NCBI GenBank assembly: GCA_004352715.1 | Contig: SCFE01000016.1 | Span: forward strand, 1,038,041 to 1,102,040 | Source: Hofstenia miamia | Lineage: Eukaryota > Xenacoelomorpha > Acoela | Length of the DNA stretch: 64,000 nucleotides | Reading direction: 5' to 3' | Notes under the pieces: model-generated | What the model was told of the DNA's origin: nothing | The model's input: the letters and a program-made list of their open reading frames with translations, nothing else | Database searches by the model: none | Made by a program: the position numbers and the translations under genes | Part shown: positions 22,660-35,199 of the stretch, in pieces | Position numbering within the stretch: position 1 is the first letter of the stretch | How the letters are laid out: every line of letters starts with the position of its first letter

Positions 22660-25600
22660 TTTAGCTAAAGGCAACCATTAGAATTTTAGGGCGTTTTCTT
22701 TTTTAAATTTATATTTTCATATAGAATTTTTCTACCAATTTTTCATAATTGTGAAACATTCTCATTTAATATCTAGCTATGTACTGTATATTGCATGACA
22801 AGCTGACATTTTAATAGCCTAAAATCAGGTTTACCTCATGGTTTTACAAAGATTATAAAATTCTACCTAATAAAGGGCATGTGAACAAGATATGATTTTT
22901 AACTGGCAAAAAAAAATTCATTTCGACTATTTACAATTAGATTTTTAATTAGGTTAATACATTAACATACAGCTTTGTTGTTGATCCAAGGTAGTTCATA
23001 AATTTTTTAATCTTCGAGCGTATTGTATTCAGAAATAGATACATAATAAATTTTAAATCTATATGTAGCATAGTAAATGCAGTTTTTGCAAAAATTGGAC
23101 TATCAGCTAGCTGTGGAGTTAAGTTATTCGATAGTATGTCGCACCTGGCGAAAATTCTTTTTTCCTTAACTATATACATACCAAGTGTGCTCTATTTTCA
23201 ATTGGAATTGATACATGCGCAAATATGCATTCAGTTAAAACCCAGCAAGGTATATTTATGCATTAACTTTCAAATTCATGTTCTTTGTCTATAAAACATA
23301 TAAAGGCATTTAAACCAACACCTCTCTGAGACAGTTTTTAAGAAATCAGTTTAAGACTAATGTTAAAACATTTCTGCCAGAATATATATAGTGATTTTTC
23401 TATTCTATGTTAACTACCAACCTTTCAATTAATTTATAGCGTTGATAATGTAATCATCCAAATTATTAAAGCTGGAAACATAATAATAATGTTTTTGAGA
23501 CTGCAAAATGTGGAAAAATATTTTTATAAACAATCGTTTTACAGAATGGTCTAAAACTTGAAAGAAGATGTCGAATTTTTTTTTGCTTTTATTTTTACGA
23601 TGATCTTTTAACCCTGTTTTATTAGACTTTTTTGCATGTAATAATTTTGAACAGTAATAGTCGGCGCCAGAAAGTTCGAAATGTCCATAAAAATTTAGTT
23701 TAGTTTGTTTGTTGCCTCTACTGAAAATATTATTATTATTAAAAATGATATATTAATAATCTAAATACACATGAAAATGTTGATAATATGGTTTGAGCAA
23801 CTTGGCAAAAATTACAGAAGCCACTCTTAATAGCTTTGCATCAATCAATGTACGGCAAATATTGTTTTCAGCATCACCATTCCACACAGAAATGCAATTG
23901 CTTACCAAATAGAAACCGGCCTTATTTTTTACATTACAACTTTTTGACCATATCTTTTGAGGGTCGGGAGAACATGACCGTCATTACCATTTATTGATAC
24001 CTTTATGTTGGCAGATAAGGAGGCTATGGTGACAATCATGGCTGTTGAAATAAGCAGTCGCCTAGGGATACCACGTTTACCGCACAAAATATGAATTAAT
24101 TGTCTTTTACGCTGTGGACACTACCAATGTCTTTATATGTCCAAATCATTACACTATGCAGATGCTTGATCAGTTTTGTATAGTTAGCAGGTTTTAAAGT
24201 GTGATCATCAACAACTTTTGCCAGTCATGCAGCATTTGAATTGAAATCTCAGCAGATAATATAATGCTTCTCCATAGATACTTGATGTTTTCCGTTTACT
24301 ACAACTCACTATGTGGCTTAACTCTATCTCGGCCGATTTTTTTCACTTTTAGACCATAGTAGGTGCTCCAACATCACCTCCTCATAAAATCAATCCTATC
24401 CGCTTACATATGATAAAATACTAACAGAATAAAATAGTTTGATATTCTGTTGCTCTACGTAAAAATGGACGCTAATGTCAAAAAATTGATTCTAGTTCCA
24501 ATAGATTTGAAAAATATAGATTCCCTTAACACAATAACACTGACATTTGGCAGGATGATAGCTAACATATAGCTAAGGCAAAAATATCAATTGTACACCC
24601 AATTAATGTGTAATATATAGACAAACATTTACAGAACAACTTATTGGTTCGCTGAATGAAATATAAATATTTCTTTTATAGAATATTATGAATATATCTC
24701 CTCCTTCCGATCGATATGGGCTAATCAACTTCCACCCAGGTTATGACACCACAGCTCTTCATTGTACGTAAACTATAGATATTAACATTATCACCACTAG
24801 TCGCACATTGATTAAGAATCATTGCTACATTGACTCGTGGATTGTTCACAGGTTATCGTCGTATGTACCGGAGACATTTGAGCAGTCGCCCGCATTAATT
24901 CTACCTGCGAATGGTTTTGCAAGATGTTGACTGGCTAACACGAAAATAATTTGCCATTTCACTGGAAAATATTTTGAAGTGCTTGTGCAGAGAATAATCT
25001 GCCAAAGTATTTTATTTCTCACTTCCATTACATCAATAAATAATAGTTTTGTTTAATAATTTTGTAATATTTTTCATAGATTTTTTCAGTTTTCTGGTAC
25101 CACTGTTTCAAATATAAATCATCAAATTGCAAAATATCTTCATAATTTTTGCTGATGTAGTACGTTTTAAATCGGGTAGCAAAATTTCCAAATTTTGTTT
25201 GTTTTCATTGAAACCTACTGCGCTCAAAATGGAAATGTTCATATAATTAATCTTTTGCGGTTCAACAAAAGCAAAGATCAATTTTGATAGACAATGTATA
25301 CATATGTAATAAATTAAATAAATACTTGATTTGACCCACGAGACCAACATTTTTAAAATTTATTTTTTAATCTGTCAATATCAAGCTATCATTGAATGCA
25401 TTTTGAAAGTTCACTGAATAAAAACACCTGAGAATAATATGAATACGTGGCAGATTTTGGACATATCATGTATCAAAAAGAAGTATTAAGAACAAAATTT
25501 ACAGAGCCTTCATTTCAAATAAAGGCCTTGAAATGTTACTTATATTGGCAGTTTTTGGTCATTTTTAGGTGAAAAAGGACATGTGCCGTAATGAACTATT

Positions 25601-28600
25601 TTTTACAATAATGTACGACGTTTAGGAAATCGTATTCCAAGCAATAGAAACAATTTGTCTTGATCCTTTGATATGCTTGTGAGGATAGCATTAGCCCACT
25701 TCTCAAATTAATATAAGGAATGGCAAACTGAAGTCCAATCCTTTATTTCTGCGACGTTTCCCTTTATTCAAATAACGAAACTATGGATGAATCATTATAC
25801 TAAAGCCTGTTGGACAAGGCAAGATGTAAGCGTTGCTTGTGCATTTCTAATTGTCTGAAACCTCAAAGTTGCTGCTTTGTATATCTGTGCAATGTACATT
25901 GTACATCTTCTTGTGGTTGGATTCAGAAAAGCCGCTTTCAGAAGTCCGAGTAAAGATACTTTTAGTTGGAAACCTAACTGGCATTCACATATAACGTTCT
26001 TTTAAATTATAACCCAGTAATCGGAGAGAGAAATAATTTTTAACCACTCATTTACTTACTGTAGCTGGGTTAAATTGATAATACATTCTGTAAGACATCT
26101 ACACTTCGAAAGCTAAGGGATCCCTGTATGTAACCGAATTGCTACAAATGAGTCAGGTGGTATTTTAATTGAAAATTTATTTTAAAAAATGAAATTGCTT
26201 TTTAAGCACTATCCTTAACATCGGCTCCCAAAAAAATATGACAGCAAAAATTTGTGAAAAGGATGATTATAATTCTGTTCGAATTTACCATTATGACCAT
26301 GATTTTGTTTTGAAAAAAAACAACATGAATTAAGGAAACAAAAAGAAATAAAATTATTTGACTTACCATGTATGGGCATTAGTTTTCTGAGCCACTGATC
26401 CTGAAAAAGAATAGTTTCAAATATAATTGATTGTTTAATTTAATTTTCAAAACATGAACTTTGAAAATTTCTTTTTAAATTTAATAACTAAAGATATATT
26501 TATATTTTATTATGATTTAAAATTGCTTAAGAAACAGGCTAAATGAGTACAATGAACACTGGACAAATCGACCTTTCATAATTCGTACTTTCGGTTAATT
26601 TTTACAAACTACCCTTCTCAATTTGAATATCAGACTTTCGTTAATTAGATTCATCACTTCAGTTGCTATTTTGTCTAAAGAAACATTCTTTTCTATTTTT
26701 CAGTTGTATAAAAGCACCTAGATATTATTTCATACTTCAATTAGCTAAATTTCGAACTTTTGTTAATTTTATAGCTATTTATATTAACTTTTGAGTGCAA
26801 AAAAAATTTCAGAACTTTTTTACTACCACCACTGGCAAAGCCTTTATGTATAGTGATGATTTGAAACATAATTATTTGACATCAAATGTTGCCTGATTGC
26901 GTTTTTAATGGAAAAATGAATTGTCCATAGTAAATACATGTATATTCCAATGCTAGAATATCAACCCCGTTAGAACAGTATAATTTCCTGAGGTATACTT
27001 TGATTATGAATATAATTTGTAAAATTATTTGTTTACTAGTACGGACCTTATATATTGCTAGTGCATATATGAATTTTTTAAGAATATCGTTTTTTGTTAA
27101 AAATGTCCCTCTCATTCCCTGTTTCCGAACGCCCCTATATGCTATTATATGTATATAGAACCATATCTTACCATTAGAAATATTATTCAATTATATTGTC
27201 TAGATTTGGAGGTCGAAACTGTCATGCCTTAAGGATTTCTATGAAAATGTGATTTCTAACGTCTTTTACGCCGCTACAAATTGTTGCATTTACTTGCGTG
27301 CGTATGCATCTGAGCACTAAACATATTTCAAATTGGAGATGTGCATGGTGCGGCACGTCACGGTGCTGTGCGATAGTGGTTAAGAAAACGCTATGAGAAA
27401 ACATGCGGTAGCACCGTCGGTTAAAGAAGCGTTGTAGATTTGAAGAAAAATAATTTTAAAAATACCAATATTGACTATTTAAAAAATATAAATATTAATA
27501 GAATTTGCAATTTAGATGAGAATCTTTAGCAGTAAAACATTAACTTTTAAGTTGCTAAGCTTATGAGTGAGGATTTTGTGGTAACCGCAACGTTAAGGCA
27601 AGATGCTGTTGCGGTGCGATAAGTTTTACAAAAATGTCTACCGCGCATATCTCTATTTCAAAACCCTAGTTTGGTAACGGACATTCATTTGACAACAATA
27701 CATGCATTTATCAACTGTTGTTAAATGTTTGTAAATAAATTGTGTATCATTATGTAGTATGTAGGCGGAAGTCTTGCTCATGTAGTTCATATAGGAAATT
27801 ATTACCAAATACACACAACCGATATTTGGTGACGGGCGCGCAAGATAAAACACAATTATATTACTTCTGTGCTTGCAACAGCATTTTATCAAAATTCAAA
27901 TTTTAAATCAAAAGCAATGACCACAAAATTTGTTGTCAATTAATTTTCTTCAGAATTTTTTAAAAAAATTTTTTTTAACAAATAATGTATTTGAGAAATA
28001 ATGTTATTCTCTAATTTAAAAAAGCTTTCCCTTTGTTTTTACAATGAGGAAATTTACATTAAAAATTAGGCAAATCATGCTAAACATTTTAATTTTATTC
28101 ATTTTAAAATTAATTTTTTGACGTAGAGATTACAGTAGTTGACTGATAGAGCTATCTGTTTAAAGGGTCTAGATCGTATGGAAATGGATTAGTCTAATAT
28201 GGTAAAAATTATATAACTAATTGTAGGAATGTGTTTAAGTAACAAATTTACAAAGATCAGTGCATTAATATATTAAAAAATAATTATGTACATATTTAAT
28301 GAACTCATAATTCAAAACAACAGAAAAAAGCTGTTATAATCCTAACTTTTGATAGAAATGTCAAACCAAGCTAAAATTTTTCATGAATATTTGTAGAGAA
28401 GATGTAAAATATGACAAGAGAAAAATTTTTTGGAAAATGCAGAAGATGAGTAAATACGCAAACATTCTTCAGATGGTTTTTAGACATACTATTGTCACAA
28501 AACGTTCCTATAAGATAAATTGAAGTGAGTATTTCATATTAATTTTATGTCAATTTGCAGTACTATAATAAATGAAACTTTGCTCAAAATTGTATATCAA

Positions 28601-28745
28601 ACTTATCTATGGAAGGAAAAATATCTTTAAAACGGTTTTGCTAATATTGAAAAAATAAATCTGAAAAAGCACATTTTAAATTTCATCATTAGTAGAAGGC
28701 TCCAAATATTTGCACTATATTCAGTTATCCTATATAATTTAGTTA
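22660..28745. other. AT-rich intergenic or intronic DNA
   Basis: No supportable gene over about 6 kb. A less AT-rich patch at 24690-24960 has partly open frames on both strands but no recognisable domain. A 34-base segment at 26367-26400 (minus strand) is bounded by good splice-like signals. Short GC-richer words recur around 27360-27430 and 27580-27630. None of these is enough for a gene call. Confidence 0.5.
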
Positions 28746-29748
28746 TTAAAAGCTTCCACCTTGGTATTCAAATCCTTCCTTTTCAATGGATTAGTCAAGA
28801 TAACATTTTCTTTTAGCACGTAAAGCATTTTTGCGCTTTTTATGGGAGCCTGCGCTTTTCCTTACGCTATCGACAACTCTTTTATTAGATAAACTTTGGA
28901 CTCCACAATAAAACAAATTTCCAGAAATAATACCCAATTTATTAAATACTGAATCTAATCCATTCAAACCTTCATTGAAATAAATGACAGCTTAGGAGAC
29001 CCCAATGGCGAGAACAACTTTGCTGCAATATACTGATTTAGGGCAATGGTTCCATATTAACTGGTTTAATTATTCGTTTACGTTTTGCGTTTGATGGTGT
29101 AAGCACTTTTCTAATAAACAATCCTTACATAAATCTAAAAATATTGGTTTTATCAAATTTTTCTATTGCAATTGGTAAAGTTATTTAAGACTTGTTTTGT
29201 TGCCCCATTTAGCTTTTCTAGTTGCCATTTACACCATGTGTCTGAACTTTTTGGGCAGCAAATATGTCGCTAATTAGCCTTTATGCTTTCAGAGCAATGA
29301 AACAATGCTGCACTAATCGAGTTTTAACATCAAAAGGTTTTTTTCTGCTTCATTATTATTAACAATTGTTTTTGAAATGAATTTATTTTCGTACCATCCA
29401 CATTCTATACAATTTATGGAAATTTTATTGCACCAACCTTGTTTTTCAACAACTAAATTTTTAATTTCCAAATTTGAAGATTGGACATGAAGCACAAACA
29501 CCAACAACTAAATTAATAAGTTTCTTCATGACAACAAAGTTAATCAATAAGTAATTTCTTTCCAGCAAAGAATCTTTTGAGGATAACTTGTTTGCTACAA
29601 CTTTAGCTGTACTAGCAGAACAACCTTGAACTTTCCTTGAATCATTTATAGCAGAAGGACTGGTATCATACATTTCAATTTTTCTCTTCTTTTGAAGATG
29701 GTCATTCTCTCTTTTGCAAGTATAATAAGTAAATTTTCTTTTACCCAT
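28746..29748 (-). pseudogene. Mutator-like (MULE) transposase, internally deleted and frameshifted
   Basis: The minus strand starts with MGKRKFTYYTCKREN and a Ser/Lys-rich stretch. It then gives RNYLLINFVVMKKLIN with two Cys (CASC), followed in another frame by LEIKNLVVEKQGWCNKISI, CIECGW and FDVKTRLVQHC. These follow the order of animal Mutator-like proteins: a hydrophobic 'L+DL..L...+..C..C' start, a 'GL...+.+.C..C' middle and an 'F.VN.R.V.A.R' block. Further on DTWCKWQLEKLNG matches the 'WCKWQ..K' motif. The end carries KKRKNALRAKRKC and IEKEGFEYQGGSF before a TAA at 28746, matching the family's basic C-terminus and 'E.EG..Y..G' close. Large parts, including most of the catalytic core, are missing. 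Terminal repeats were not found. Confidence 0.65.
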
Positions 29749-29749
29749 A

Positions 29750-31200
29750 TTCTATAATATAAAAATTATTAACTAACAATCAAACCTTAAAACAGTAATT
29801 CAAAGGTATATCCTAACTCACTCGTTATTCTCTTTTACTGTTACCTCGTGGAACTTTTGGAAATTGTTTTGATAAATATCTTTTTAAAATGGCAATCAAA
29901 CTAAACTTATGATTTGTTTTGCTATTTAGACCTTTCTTGAACGTTATTTGGGCAAGACGCTATTTTTGCAATAGGATTTTTAAGACAAAACCTTGCAGTA
30001 GGGAAACCAGTTTGTTTATATATTATATATGCTTGTTGTCATAGCCACAATGTTTCACATAATTTTATACGTTTTATCGCCTAAGTCTCTGGAGCCTGAA
30101 ATATCTGGTGTTCATGCATTAATATCAAGGTGTTTAAAATTATGGAACTATATGGTTTATTTTGTATTGTGTTACATTGCTATATATCTAAATTTTTGAA
30201 AAATACTTCATTATTAGGCTACATTTAGTGAATGGTTTTAAAACTTGATTAATCGCCTAAATATATTTAGATGACATTACTCTACATAGTTGTATTCAGC
30301 GGCATCCAATTTCCTAGAAATTTTCAGAATTTTAGAATGATTTTCTGTAGCTTTGGCATGTAAATTTGACCAATGCAGTGCACAACTTCTACAATAACAG
30401 GCACATTCGCATACGAAATCGATTTAAATCCCATACGGGATATAATAATTCGGTTATAAATTTTCTTAAACAGTTGAGGTAAATTCATTTTCCGCTACCT
30501 CCTATTTTTCTCGTTTTGGTTGTATTTAATGCATGATTTTATGACTTTAATCTCAATTGTTATTTCCTCTCTTTCAGTTGTTCTCTAGAAAACGGCTGCT
30601 CTCGCATATATCTTTGAATTAAATCCCTAATAGTTGGTGATACTTATGCATGACTCTTGCATTTATTTTTGCAATTATTTGATTTGTAGTCGAATTAGCG
30701 ATATTTGTGTTAAAACTCAGTGAATTATGAAAATCGTGCCAAAATTGTGCAGGTGCAAAAACGTTGTCTAATGTTACGATAGTTGTTTTATAGAATTATA
30801 TTGTACCAAGTTTCTGTCTGAATTATATGGCGTTAGAGTTCTTTAATAAACTGCAGTGAGAAAATTTTATTAACAATTATCTATTTTGTTAGCAAATTAG
30901 TTTGATGTATATACATCACAAATTCATATGGTTATACGTGGACAAATGCATTAGTAATATAGTAGTAAATTTGATTTTTTTAAATTTTTGTCCTCACTGA
31001 AGTTTAAATATTATCGGACAGATAGGTCTTTTTAGAAGGCCTTGCATACAATCTATCCACAAGCTGCAACTCGAAGTTGCAGTTCAATGGTTCCCTCACT
31101 CAAAATACAACTGTTCAATGTTCGCGAACGCGAAATAACACAGCACTTGATTTTCTTGACAAAATCAATAGCATGTTATCAAAGTAGCATCTAATGAGAC
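29750..31200. other. AT-rich stretch without a supportable gene
   Basis: No coding similarity. A short perfect palindrome (CTGCAACT-CGA-AGTTGCAG) lies at about 31062-31080. Confidence 0.5.
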
Positions 31201-31211
31201 AACAGGCATTT

Positions 31212-31345
31212 AGGTGTGTGTGCACTATTGTTCTCAGCACATAATTGGGTAGATCTCATCTTTCTTTCAGACATCCTCTGCAACAACTCAGGAGTGATTG
31301 TCGTGAAAGCATCTTCCACGTTCCACCGCTCCACAGTGGGCCACA
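31212..31345 (-). pseudogene. C-terminal fragment of a Tc1/mariner-like transposase
   Basis: Minus-strand translation gives WNVEDAFTTITPELLQRM, then a short basic segment, LCAENN and SAHT. This resembles the final helix of DUF4817-associated Tc1/mariner-like transposases, where '..TITP+LLQR......R...C....GAH' closes the protein. Only ~40 codons remain, with no visible inverted repeats. The assignment is by motif memory and is tentative. Confidence 0.4.
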
Positions 31346-31923
31346 ACTACCAAACGACTGAAAAATTATTAACTTCTGAACCAATAAATATATGAACATA
31401 GTTTCTATGTCTACCTCTAAAGTTGTCATGTTGTTCATAATGTTGCTAATGATGTTTTACTTAGTTATTAAAGTCTTGCACTAGATCCTAGCAACCAAAA
31501 ATAAACCTTCAAATTCTCAAATAGCTGTCGTATGAAGATATATATTTATAAATATTGTATTGAGTCATAATGCAACATTATCTTTTATTTTGTCCATAAT
31601 TTTTTGAGAAAAAGGATATTGCAGACCTTTTTCAGTTTTTAAGTGATATCCTGAATTTTCAATTCTTTATTGGTCCAAATTTTTAAACCTTGAAAGATGA
31701 GAACATAATTTCAAGAACATAATGAGTTGGTGGAAATAGCAATAATTAAAATTGATGATTAGAAACAAGCAATATAATTGATTTTTTGGTATAAATTCTT
31801 GTACTATAACATTGGGAATACAAGGACAATATGCTAGACCAAATTGACAACAAATTCTTCATTTTTTTGTGTATAAACAGTTAGTAGTCAAACAAGTATA
31901 TTGATGTTTACCATTACAAATAT

Positions 31924-31995
31924 TTTTGATAACTATATATACATATATATATATATTTGATAACTATATATACATATATATATATATATATATAA
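31924..31995. repeat. TA-rich tandem duplication
   Basis: The unit TTTGATAACTATATATACAT followed by TA repeats occurs twice, about 31-32 bases apart, ending in a longer TA run. Confidence 0.85.
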
Positions 31996-31999
31996 TCTC

Positions 32000-34117
32000 T
32001 TATATAAGCATATTATGATTTAGTTATTACTATTTTTATTGTAATGATATATTTTAGAACGCCATCTGTAGAAATATCTTGAAATTTGCCATAAAATCGT
32101 TTTATAACCTTACGTTACTCAATTTTAGTTATTTTGCAAAATATTGCAAATTGGTGCAAACAGGTGGCCAACACACTTAATTTGTCTACATACAAATTGC
32201 AGATTTATAGGATAAGAAAGGCCAGCTTTGTAATACAGGTCGTGCATTCCAATTGTACGTATAAGTGATTTTACAATTTTTATGCGCCATCTTTCGTGAT
32301 TTCAATGGTTTTAATTTGTTAATTTGAAATGCATTTCTGTCAACATTTCAGACTCGTTTTACAGATTATTTTAGTCTCTGCTTCAACTTGTAACTTTTTA
32401 TGCAGCATTTTGAATTAATTCTTTAAAATGGTTTTTTTGAATATAATGAAACGAAATCTTTGTACATATTTTGCTTTATACAATTTCAACAATTTTTCAC
32501 TACAGTATCAAAAGATGCAGCTAACTTAAAACATAAAGTACCTTGTTGTATTGAATTTTTGCAGGTGAGGTTTGTTTTATCTGACTCATTTTCCTATTTA
32601 TCGTAACTTAGCTTATCTACCTACATAAATTTGCGCAATTTTTTTGTCATATATATTGAATGAATGTGCTATTGTTTTGCTGAACTAGAATTTTTTGATC
32701 GCACTCCATTACCAGCACTGTTATTTATTTTCATTCCTTGATCCCATCGATCTCACGGTATTGCTTGTATTTTATAGTAATTAAATTCTGAAATCCGTTG
32801 TTCTTAGTGGCTTCAATTGTGATCCCCAATTTCTGATTAGTCCCTGTTCTTCGGAATATTTAGTCCCGTGAATTCCAACAACACTTTGATAGTCCTGCAA
32901 AGCCTAGAATATATGGCTTGCATAGGCTTGATATTTTTCGACATAACTTGAATGACTTAGTAATTTCCTTGATCTAATCCGGCCTACGATTTTTGGCTGA
33001 ATTTATCAAACCCCTGCGAATAGTGAAATCAAATTCGAATGTGTGTTGGATTCGAAAATTGGAATCTTGCTACAGTGCAAGAGTGGATCTAGGCATTTCT
33101 GATGGGAATATTGAATTTTTTCAGCCAAATTAATCTCGCAGGTAACTCTGTGCGAAGCGGGTAACTCACTTTTCTCAATTTAACGACAGTTGATTTGCAA
33201 TAGAAATTATTACTTAACTCATATTTTGAATTCGAATTTGACTTTTCAAGTTAATTGCCTGAATAGTCAAATTCCAATTCGGAATAAAAAAGTAAATTCA
33301 CAGGAACCTAGAATTTATGCTCTTACCTGACTCTTTCCAGGTAGAGTTGAATGTGGGGTCTAAAGATTACAGATCAGACCCAGCCCAAACTTATTTGTCT
33401 CAAAATTTTCTACCCTGGCGGTTTTGCCGCACATTATGAACTAAAATGTCTTTATAATGAACTTTCATGCTAGGTATCACTACCGGTGATATACTTAGGA
33501 TTATATGCTGTTTCATAACCAAAATGTTTCAACTCTAAGTTCAGACACTCGGCCGGTTTCCAACTATGGGTTTTGCAAAATATGTACCGGTATACATTAC
33601 ACGCATGACTATGTAACTAGTGCAATAAAAGGCATAATCATATGTAAACATGACCCCATTTCATTTCACCCTTGGTTAAAATTTACAAATTTTAGCCAGA
33701 TCTTTACAGTTAGCCTTTAATTGGTAATAGTGTAGTGAAGTTCAATAATAATATTCAGCTTAATTAAGGTCAACTTAAGGTTTTTGAATCCTAGTATATT
33801 ATTTTTAGAATCAGTTAATAAAATTGATTAGTTATTTCAAATTCAAAAATGGATATGGATTATTAGTTCATACTTTGTAATTATTTTAACTTGTACATTT
33901 AATGACATGCTAAGTTCATTGAACAATTTTGATGAATCTGCAGTCTATAGGTGAAGCAAATTAGTACATTCATACCTTTGCACTGTGGCATTACAAGAGG
34001 AGTGCAGGGGTTGCGGCCGCACCGGTTGAAACTACAGAAGGGGATGAAGGTTTACTAAGACTGCCAAACACATTTTGCATAACACAAATTCCTAAACATT
34101 TAAAATTTTATTGAATG
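32000..34117. other. AT-rich stretch without a supportable gene
   Basis: No supportable gene. A 33-base minus-strand segment near 33325-33360 is bounded by splice-like signals but is too short to support. Confidence 0.45.
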
Positions 34118-35191
34118 TTAAATAAACGTCTCGTGTTCTTTTAAAAGGACAAACTGTTTTGCCACATTTAAAAAAACTTCATCCGAATCTATTAGGAATT
34201 TGTAAATCGTGAGACATGTACATGTGTATTGTTGTTTCACACCCATGGAAGAAATAAAGATTAACTGTTTCTTGATATGTACAGTCATCTTTCTAACCCA
34301 TTGAGGCGAGCCGAAATTAGGTGGGGCTTTTTCATTCCATAATACAAGGTAATTACTGGTCATGGATTTCTTTAACACTACTTTTATAGAAATCCATGTA
34401 TTGGCGGAGGAATTTTGATTTCATTTCTCAAAAAACCTTATTGATCTTTACCTAGAAATGTGTTGCATGCTATTAACTTAAATTTTTTAAGATATATGTG
34501 ATACTTTACATACAGCGGATCATTATCAAATATTTCGATTGAACGCGGGTGGTTAAATACATTGATGAAGTAAATTTGCAGGAAAAGCAAGAAAATCAAT
34601 TTCATAATTTAAAAAATGCTGTTTCTCACCCTCAAGAGACAATTCAAAATACCAACTAACTATTTACGGTGCAAAAACTTCTTTAGATTTGTAAATTTTG
34701 ATGCATTTCTTAAGTCTACACATTAAAATAATAATTCCGCCATGAGCTTGTCTAAATTCGTTATTTTAATTAATTGGCAAGAAGTTGTGGGGTGCATCGG
34801 ACCCCAATTTTCACCAGAGGTTTAATAAATTTCTTGAATTTACGTTATGTTAGTAAATGAAGTTTTTAGAAATAATAGAAATACTTTAACCTATAGAATC
34901 TTGACCTAATTATAAAAAAATAATTTATTAAGCCTGTTTTCCGCCATTGCCTCCCAACAGAAAATTATCTACGTAGATCCTTCCAGGCCTGCATTTTTCA
35001 AAAATCTAACAACGTATTATATATAGCAATGCCGTGCCGTATCAAGTAGCTCCAGCTATTACAACTGCATTCATAAAAATATTTGTTAACAGATTAACGC
35101 TATCATTAACAACAACTACTGTTTGTTGCTTTGAGAATGGTTTGCATTTTCCCGCAAATCTGCCATTTTCGTTTTGACTATTATTTTTATC

Positions 35192-35199
35192 GTGATTAC
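35192..35199. repeat. Left 8-bp target site duplication of the hAT element
   Basis: GTGATTAC, identical to 36601-36608. It fits the nTnnnnAn preference of hAT insertions. Confidence 0.9.

Noticed and set aside
34013-34026. GCGGCCGC next to ACCGGT, resembling a cloning-vector polylinker (another GCGGCCGC at 21228)
   Set aside because: Only isolated sites within otherwise normal sequence; the one at 21228 is inside the NBR1 coding frame. No vector backbone seen.
34118-34378. 86-codon minus-strand frame with plausible amino-acid make-up
   Set aside because: At this AT content I estimate about ten frames of this length by chance in 64 kb; no domain, splice support or repeat context was found. 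Only its QWVRKM word is mentioned, as a weak finding.
35029-35045. CAATGCCGTGCCGTAT as partner for the GC-rich terminus at 36405-36419
   Set aside because: Match is weak and flanking octamers differ; the real element boundaries are 35200 and 36600.
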